A stretch of 64,000 nt of DNA. Origin: Buchnera aphidicola (Cinara piceae). GTDB taxonomy: Bacteria > Pseudomonadota > Gammaproteobacteria > Enterobacterales > Enterobacteriaceae. The position numbers and the translations under genes were made by a program. Under the pieces are notes generated by a model. The model searched no databases. It was given only the letters and a program-made list of their open reading frames with translations, and had not been told where the DNA came from. The stretch spans positions 124,001 to 188,000 of the forward strand of contig NZ_LR217739.1 in NCBI RefSeq assembly GCF_900699035.1. The letters are read 5' to 3'. The stretch's first letter is position 1. Each line of letters opens with the position of its first letter. Shown here one piece after another: positions 59,486 through 64,000 of this stretch.

Positions 59486-61081
59486 TTATTTTATTTTATT
59501 TTTTATAAACGCAACAACTTTAGAAATTAGAATTCTTTTTTTTAAATTTTTTCTACGTGAATAAAATTCAATTTCTTTTGATATTATTGTTTTATGGCTA
59601 ATAATAATTCCATAGGGAATGCCAATTAAATTCATATCTGCAAACATTTTTCCTATATTTTCTTTTCTATCGTCAAATAAAACATCAATTTTTTTGTTTA
59701 TCAATTTTTCATAAATTAATGTTGCTATTTTTTGGATTTCATCATTTTTATGCATATTTATTGGAATAATAAATATTTGAAATGGAGCGATACATTTAGG
59801 CCAGATAATTCCATTTTCATCATTATTTTGCTCTATAATTGATGATATAATTCTATTAATTCCTATCCCGTAACAACCCATATTTAATAATTTTTTATTA
59901 TTATTTTTATCTTGAATTGAAAAATTTATATTTTTAGAATATTTTCTGCCAATTTGAAAAATATGACCAATTTCTATACTATTTTTCTTTTTTAATATTT
60001 CTTCTTTTGTATCATAATAAAAAACTTTATTAACATTTTTTATATCAATAATTTTATTAAAAATAATTTTTTTATTCCATAAAATAGGAATGAAATTTGA
60101 ATATAATGGATTTTTTTTTAAAATAAAATATGGCATATTTTTTATTTTAGAATCAGCTAAAATAAATATTTTTTTATTATTAGTTAATTTATGTGATAAA
60201 ATTATTTTTTTAGATTTTATAAATTTTAAAGGATATTCTAGAATATTTATATTTTTTAGATTTTTTATATTTAAAGGGTCATTTTTACGCATTAATAATA
60301 TAGCAGACGTATATTGTGTTTGATTTTTTTTCGTTTTTATTATATAAATTTTTATTTTGTTTTTTTGTATATTAAATTGATTGGCATTTACAGCATATTT
60401 AGAGTTTTTAGAAAAAATAATTGTATCTTCTCCAGCATTAGAGATAGCATGAAATTCATGTGATATAGATCCACCCATAATTTTTGAATTTGTTTTAACA
60501 ATTTTAAAATTAAGTTTAAATTTTTTAAATATTTTTATATAAATTTTTTTCATTTTTTCATATGTTTTTTTTAATGAATTTTTATCTATATGAAAAGAAT
60601 AAGCATCTTTCATAAGAAATTCTATGGATCTGATTACACCGAATCTTGGTCTTATTTCATCTCGAAATTTTTTTTGTATTTGATACAATACAATAGGTAA
60701 CTGTTTATATGAATGGATTTCTTGAGAAAAAATATAATTGATAGCTTCTTCATTCGTTGGACTTAATATGTATTTTTTTTTTCTACGATCTTTAATATTT
60801 ATTAATTCTTCTCCGTATAATTTTGCTCTTCCACTTTGATTCCATAGTTTTTTTGGTTGTATAATTGGTATACAAATTTCCATATATCCATATTGATCCA
60901 ATATATTAGAAATTATATTTATAATTTTTTTTATTACTCTGTTTCCAGATGGTAACCATGTATATATCCCAGCAGATAACATACGGATCATTCCTGATCT
61001 TAACATAAGTTGATGACTAATAGATTCTGTATTTTTTGGTGTTTCTTTCGTTGTAGAAAGTAAATATTTTGTTGTATACAT
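59486..61081 (-). CDS. proS: prolyl-tRNA synthetase
   Basis: Charges tRNA-Pro. The 531 residues include motif 1 and 2 regions (PSGNRVIKKIINI, PTNEEAINYIF, KFRDEIRPRFGVIRSIEFLMKD without gap) and motif 3 (LLNMGCYGIGINRIISSII), followed by the anticodon-binding domain (LFDDRKENIGKMFADMNLIGIP). E. coli ProRS has about 572 residues; the difference lies in the YbaK-like editing insertion (about 215-365), which is shorter, Lys/Asn/Ile-rich and lacks the recognisable RGDHxLNxxK and GPGSLGP motifs. Aminoacylation should be intact, proofreading is doubtful. It is divergent from flhB. Confidence 0.95.
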   Translation of the reverse strand: MYTTKYLLSTTKETPKNTESISHQLMLRSGMIRMLSAGIYTWLPSGNRVIKKIINIISNILDQYGYMEICIPIIQPKKLWNQSGRAKLYGEELINIKDRRKKKYILSPTNEEAINYIFSQEIHSYKQLPIVLYQIQKKFRDEIRPRFGVIRSIEFLMKDAYSFHIDKNSLKKTYEKMKKIYIKIFKKFKLNFKIVKTNSKIMGGSISHEFHAISNAGEDTIIFSKNSKYAVNANQFNIQKNKIKIYIIKTKKNQTQYTSAILLMRKNDPLNIKNLKNINILEYPLKFIKSKKIILSHKLTNNKKIFILADSKIKNMPYFILKKNPLYSNFIPILWNKKIIFNKIIDIKNVNKVFYYDTKEEILKKKNSIEIGHIFQIGRKYSKNINFSIQDKNNNKKLLNMGCYGIGINRIISSIIEQNNDENGIIWPKCIAPFQIFIIPINMHKNDEIQKIATLIYEKLINKKIDVLFDDRKENIGKMFADMNLIGIPYGIIISHKTIISKEIEFYSRRKNLKKRILISKVVAFIKNKIK

Positions 61082-61453
61082 AATTTTTTATCCAGAATAT
61101 AAAATAGATTATTAAATTTTATTTATAATAAAATTCATGAATTCATTCACTTTATATTTTATAAATAATTATAGAAATGTATCTATACAGATAATGCATA
61201 ATAATTTTATTATTTAATAATTATAAAAATCTATTATAATTTGAGAAGTATTTTTAATACAGTATATAATATAATTTATTTTTATAAATCATAAATATTA
61301 TATTTTTTTATTTTTCATAAAAAAAATTTTAAAATAAAATTTATAATAAATAAACAATTTAATTATATTAAAAATTAAATAAACATAGTTAATTTTATTA
61401 GTAATATTCTTATTAATTTACATAATAAATAAATTTTTAAATAGGTATAGTAT
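61082..61453. other. gene-free divergent spacer, proS to flhB
   Basis: 372 AT-rich bases with the promoters of proS and the flhBA unit. No flagellar sigma-28 or class II promoter can be named with confidence. No gene recognised. Confidence 0.5.
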
Positions 61454-62565
61454 ATGAATTATAACTCAAATGAAGATAAAACTGAAGATGCAACACCGTA
61501 TAAAATTGAAAAGTATAAGGAAAATGGAGAAATAAAATATTCATATGATTTAAATTCTTTTTTCATATTATTATTTTTTTTATTTTTATTGGTTGTAAAT
61601 AAAAAAAAAATTTTTTTATATTTTTTAAAATTATTTATATCTAGTTTAACATTTCAAAATAACATTATTAATCAATATAAAATATTATTTATTTTTTTAT
61701 CACAAAATATAAAAAATTTTGTTTTATTTTTTTCAATTTTATTTTTAGGGATATTTTTTATATTAATATTTTCACCTATTTTAATTTACGGGGAAATAAT
61801 AAGCATAAAATTTATCACAATTAATTTAAATTTTATTGATGTTGTTAGTAATATTAAAAAAAAAAAATTTCAAATATAATTATAGAATTTTTTTCAACTT
61901 TATTGAAAATAATAATAATCATTTTTATGTCTCTTTATTATATATGGGATAATTTTTCTAAAATAAATCAATTTTATTCTTATTCATTATTAAATAGTAT
62001 ATTTTACGGTTTTTATTTTCTTTTTAAATTTACCCGTATATTAATGATATTTGTTTTTTTTATTGCTATTATAGATGCAATTTTACAATATTTTCAGTAT
62101 TTAAATAATCTACGTATGACTATACAAGAAGTAAAAGATGAATATAAGGAACTAGAAGGAAATCCTTTAATTAAACAAAAAATGCGATCATTAACTCAAC
62201 AATTATCAAAAAAATATTCTATTTTTGATTTAAAAAAGTCTGATGTAATTATTTTTAATTCTATAAATTGCGCTGTTGCAATACAATATGAAATAAAAAG
62301 TATGTCTTCACCTACGGTATTATTTAAAGGAGTAGGATATTTATCTGCAAAGATTATAAAAATTGCAAAGAAGAATAATATTCCTATATTTATTTCAAAT
62401 TCTTTAGCTATATATTTGTATAATAATTCTTCTATTGGAAGTTATATTCCAAGTAATTTATATATATCTATTGCAAAAATTTTATCCTGGGCTTGGCAAT
62501 TAAAATATTGGAAAAAATATGGCGGTACATATCCAGTTAAGCCTATTATATTTTTTGATAATTAA
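61454..62565 (+). pseudogene. flhB: flagellar export protein FlhB, frameshifted at a 12-A tract
   Basis: FlhB is the substrate-specificity switch of the flagellar type III export gate. The N-terminal frame reads DKTEDATPYKIEKYKENGEI (FlhB signature) and membrane segments to SNIKKKK, then stops after the A12 run (61856-61867). Adding one A, or removing two, continues in frame as ISNIIIEFFSTLLKIIIII through a further two membrane segments to the cytoplasmic domain ending at 62565. The joined length is about 370 residues (E. coli 382). The autocleavage motif NPTH is replaced by NSIN in IIFNSINCAVAIQYE. The rest of the domain is well conserved (SPTVLFKGVGYL, LSWAWQLKYW), arguing against a long-dead gene. 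Confidence 0.88.
61856..61867 (+). other. 12-A slippage-prone tract breaking flhB
   Basis: Twelve A in the Ser-Asn-Ile-Lys codons of flhB. Thirteen (or ten) A would keep the frame open into the rest of FlhB. Confidence 0.85.
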
Positions 62566-62592
62566 TAAATTATTTTTTAGGAGAATAAATTT

Positions 62593-64000
62593 TTGATAAA
62601 TAAAATATTTTTTTTATTTCATCGTTTTAAAAAAATTAATAATTATACATTTAGCTCTTTATTTGCCCCATTACTAATTTTAATAATTTTATGTATGCTT
62701 ATTTTACCTCTTCCATCTTTTGTTTTAGATTTATTTTTTACTTTAAACATAGCTATTTCTATAATTATTTTGATTGTTGCTATGTTTACTACAAGAACTC
62801 TAGATTTTTCTTCTTTTCCATCTGTTTTATTGTTTTCAACTTTATTACGATTATCGTTAAATATTGCTTCTACACGAATTATTTTATTAAATGGTCATCT
62901 TGGATCATTTTCTGCTGGACATGTTATTGAATCATTTGGTTTTTTTTTAATTAGTGGAAATTTTTTTATTGGTATTGTTATTTTTATTATTTTAGTTATT
63001 ATAAATTTTTTAGTAATAACTAAAGGATCTGGAAGAATTGCAGAAGTGGGAGCAAGATTTATTTTAGACGCTATGCCGGGAAAACAAATGGCCATAGATG
63101 CTGATTTAAATGCTGGTATTATTTCTGAACAAGAAGCAAAAATAAGACGTCTCAATGTACATAGAGAGGCTGATTTTTATGGTTCTATGGATGGAGCGAG
63201 TAAATTTATTAGAGGAGATGCTATTGCTGGAATTGTAATAATGGTAGTAAATATTATAGGTGGTTTAATAGTAGGAATTTTTCAACATAATATGGTATTT
63301 TTACAGGCGGCCAAAATATACAGTATTTTGACTATTGGGGATGGTTTAGTAGCTCAAATCCCCTCTTTAATTATATCAATTGCTTCAGGTGTTATTTTGA
63401 CGCATGTTAGTTCTGAAAAAATTAGTATTAGTGAACAAATGATTAGTCAAATTTTTAATAATCCTCAAGTAATTTTTTTTAGTGGAGTTATTTTCTTTAT
63501 ATTTAGTTTAATTCCAGGTATGCCAAATTTCATTTTTTTGTTTTTTACAATTAATTTATTTATATTATCATGGTATTTATATAATAAACAATGTACAAAA
63601 AGAACTTTTGATAAAAAATCTATTTTTAAAGAAAAAAAAATATTAAATTTAACTTGGAATGATATTCAATTCGAGTCATTAACTACTTTAGAATTAAGTT
63701 CTATTTTTTTAAAATCTATTTATAAAGATAAATATGATAATTTATTAAAAAATCTATATAAACTAAGAAAAAATATTGCTCAAGATTTTGGTTTTTTACT
63801 ACCTGATATTCATTTAATTCATAATCATAAGTTAGAAAAAGGAAGATATAAAATATTAATTAAAGGAGTGGAAATTAGTTCGGGTGATATTTATTTAGAT
63901 AAATTATTAGTTATAAATCGTTCTAATAATAGTATTGCTATACCAGGTATAAAAGTAATAGAACCAGTTTTTAACTTTCCTTCATTATGGATTGATTCTA
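62593..64000 (+). CDS. flhA: flagellar export gate protein FlhA, 3' end outside window
   Basis: Nonameric ring protein of the flagellar type III export gate. The likely start is the TTG at 62593 with AGGAG ten bases upstream; no ATG is suitable. The frame is open to the window end (469 codons of about 690). It shows the eight-helix membrane domain and the FHIPEP signature region (LRLSLNIASTRIILLNGH, GSGRIAEVGARFILDAMPGK, then KQMAIDADLNAGII and ASKFIRGDAIAGI), followed by the start of the cytoplasmic domain (QDFGFLLPDIHL). It lies 27 bases after flhB, the normal order. Confidence 0.95.
   Translation, partial: MINKIFFLFHRFKKINNYTFSSLFAPLLILIILCMLILPLPSFVLDLFFTLNIAISIIILIVAMFTTRTLDFSSFPSVLLFSTLLRLSLNIASTRIILLNGHLGSFSAGHVIESFGFFLISGNFFIGIVIFIILVIINFLVITKGSGRIAEVGARFILDAMPGKQMAIDADLNAGIISEQEAKIRRLNVHREADFYGSMDGASKFIRGDAIAGIVIMVVNIIGGLIVGIFQHNMVFLQAAKIYSILTIGDGLVAQIPSLIISIASGVILTHVSSEKISISEQMISQIFNNPQVIFFSGVIFFIFSLIPGMPNFIFLFFTINLFILSWYLYNKQCTKRTFDKKSIFKEKKILNLTWNDIQFESLTTLELSSIFLKSIYKDKYDNLLKNLYKLRKNIAQDFGFLLPDIHLIHNHKLEKGRYKILIKGVEISSGDIYLDKLLVINRSNNSIAIPGIKVIEPVFNFPSLWIDS

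Noticed and set aside
62691-63155. Short frames (79 and 86 codons) overlapping flhA
   Set aside because: flhA reads through the whole stretch with family signatures; these are out-of-frame or antisense by-products.
1-64000. Possible reassignment of UGA to tryptophan, as in some tiny symbiont genomes
   Set aside because: UGA ends nuoK exactly at the nuoL start, and conserved tryptophans are encoded by UGG, so the standard code fits.
1-64000. CRISPR arrays, insertion sequences, prophage or transferred islands
   Set aside because: The only tandem repeat is the 23-bp unit at 36862-36921, without spacers. No transposase, integrase or change in composition was seen.

Overview
The window is a stretch of very AT-rich bacterial chromosome, with long A and T tracts and mostly T/A at third codon positions. 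It encodes gamma-proteobacterial proteins in an order I recognise, from established knowledge, as that of Buchnera aphidicola, the obligate aphid endosymbiont: nuo genes / prs-prfA-prmC-sirB1-ackA-pta / gyrA-ahpC-ung-grpE / ssrA-grxD-rnt-pth-ychF-thrCBA / pcnB-truA-secA / aceEF-lpdA-erpA / ftsZA-murE-rsmH-ilvHI-dapD-map / rpsB-tsf-pyrH-frr-bamA-fabZ-dnaE / proS-flhBA. The standard bacterial code fits: TAA, TAG and TGA all end genes. I saw no insertion sequence, prophage, CRISPR array, defence locus or transferred DNA. The aphid host lineage cannot be fixed from the sequence alone. The set looks more reduced than that of well-known Buchnera strains, because many genes expected between the retained ones are gone and only AT-rich spacer remains.

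Layout. 1-5.7 kb: the membrane arm of respiratory complex I (nuoJKLMN). 6-12.4 kb: PRPP synthase, release factor 1 and its methylase, SirB1, acetate kinase and a Pta reduced to its catalytic domain. 12.5-18.5 kb: gyrase A, peroxiredoxin, a frameshifted ung, a lysine-rich GrpE, tmRNA (ssrA) and monothiol glutaredoxin. 18.5-28 kb: RNase T, peptidyl-tRNA hydrolase, YchF, the threonine operon thrABC and poly(A) polymerase. 28.7-38.4 kb: TruA, SecA and the pyruvate dehydrogenase complex. 38.6-49.1 kb (all minus strand): ErpA, FtsZ, FtsA, an eroded MurE, RsmH, acetolactate synthase III, DapD and Met aminopeptidase. 49.5-59.4 kb: rpsB-tsf-pyrH-frr, BamA, a frameshifted fabZ and DNA polymerase III alpha. 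59.5-64 kb: ProRS, a frameshifted flhB and the start of flhA, which runs off the window.

The genes fit a host-dependent nutritional symbiont: pyruvate to acetyl-CoA, proton-pumping respiration, and provision of essential amino acids (threonine, branched-chain, lysine/DAP precursors), with minimal information processing. The most interesting signal is a pattern of erosion. Three genes (ung, fabZ, flhB) are each broken only at an 11-12 nt poly(A)/poly(T) tract, and the remaining frame is fully readable after a one- or two-base correction. This is the arrangement expected if RNA polymerase slippage partly rescues them. Several full-length proteins have lost specific regulatory or catalytic features: FlhB lacks its NPTH autocleavage motif, MurE lacks its ATP/DAP motifs, Pta, SecA and GyrA lack regulatory ends, the ProRS editing domain is shrunken, and NuoM and NuoN carry changes at proton-path residues. 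All comparisons with E. coli proteins are from memory of those sequences and should be confirmed by alignment.
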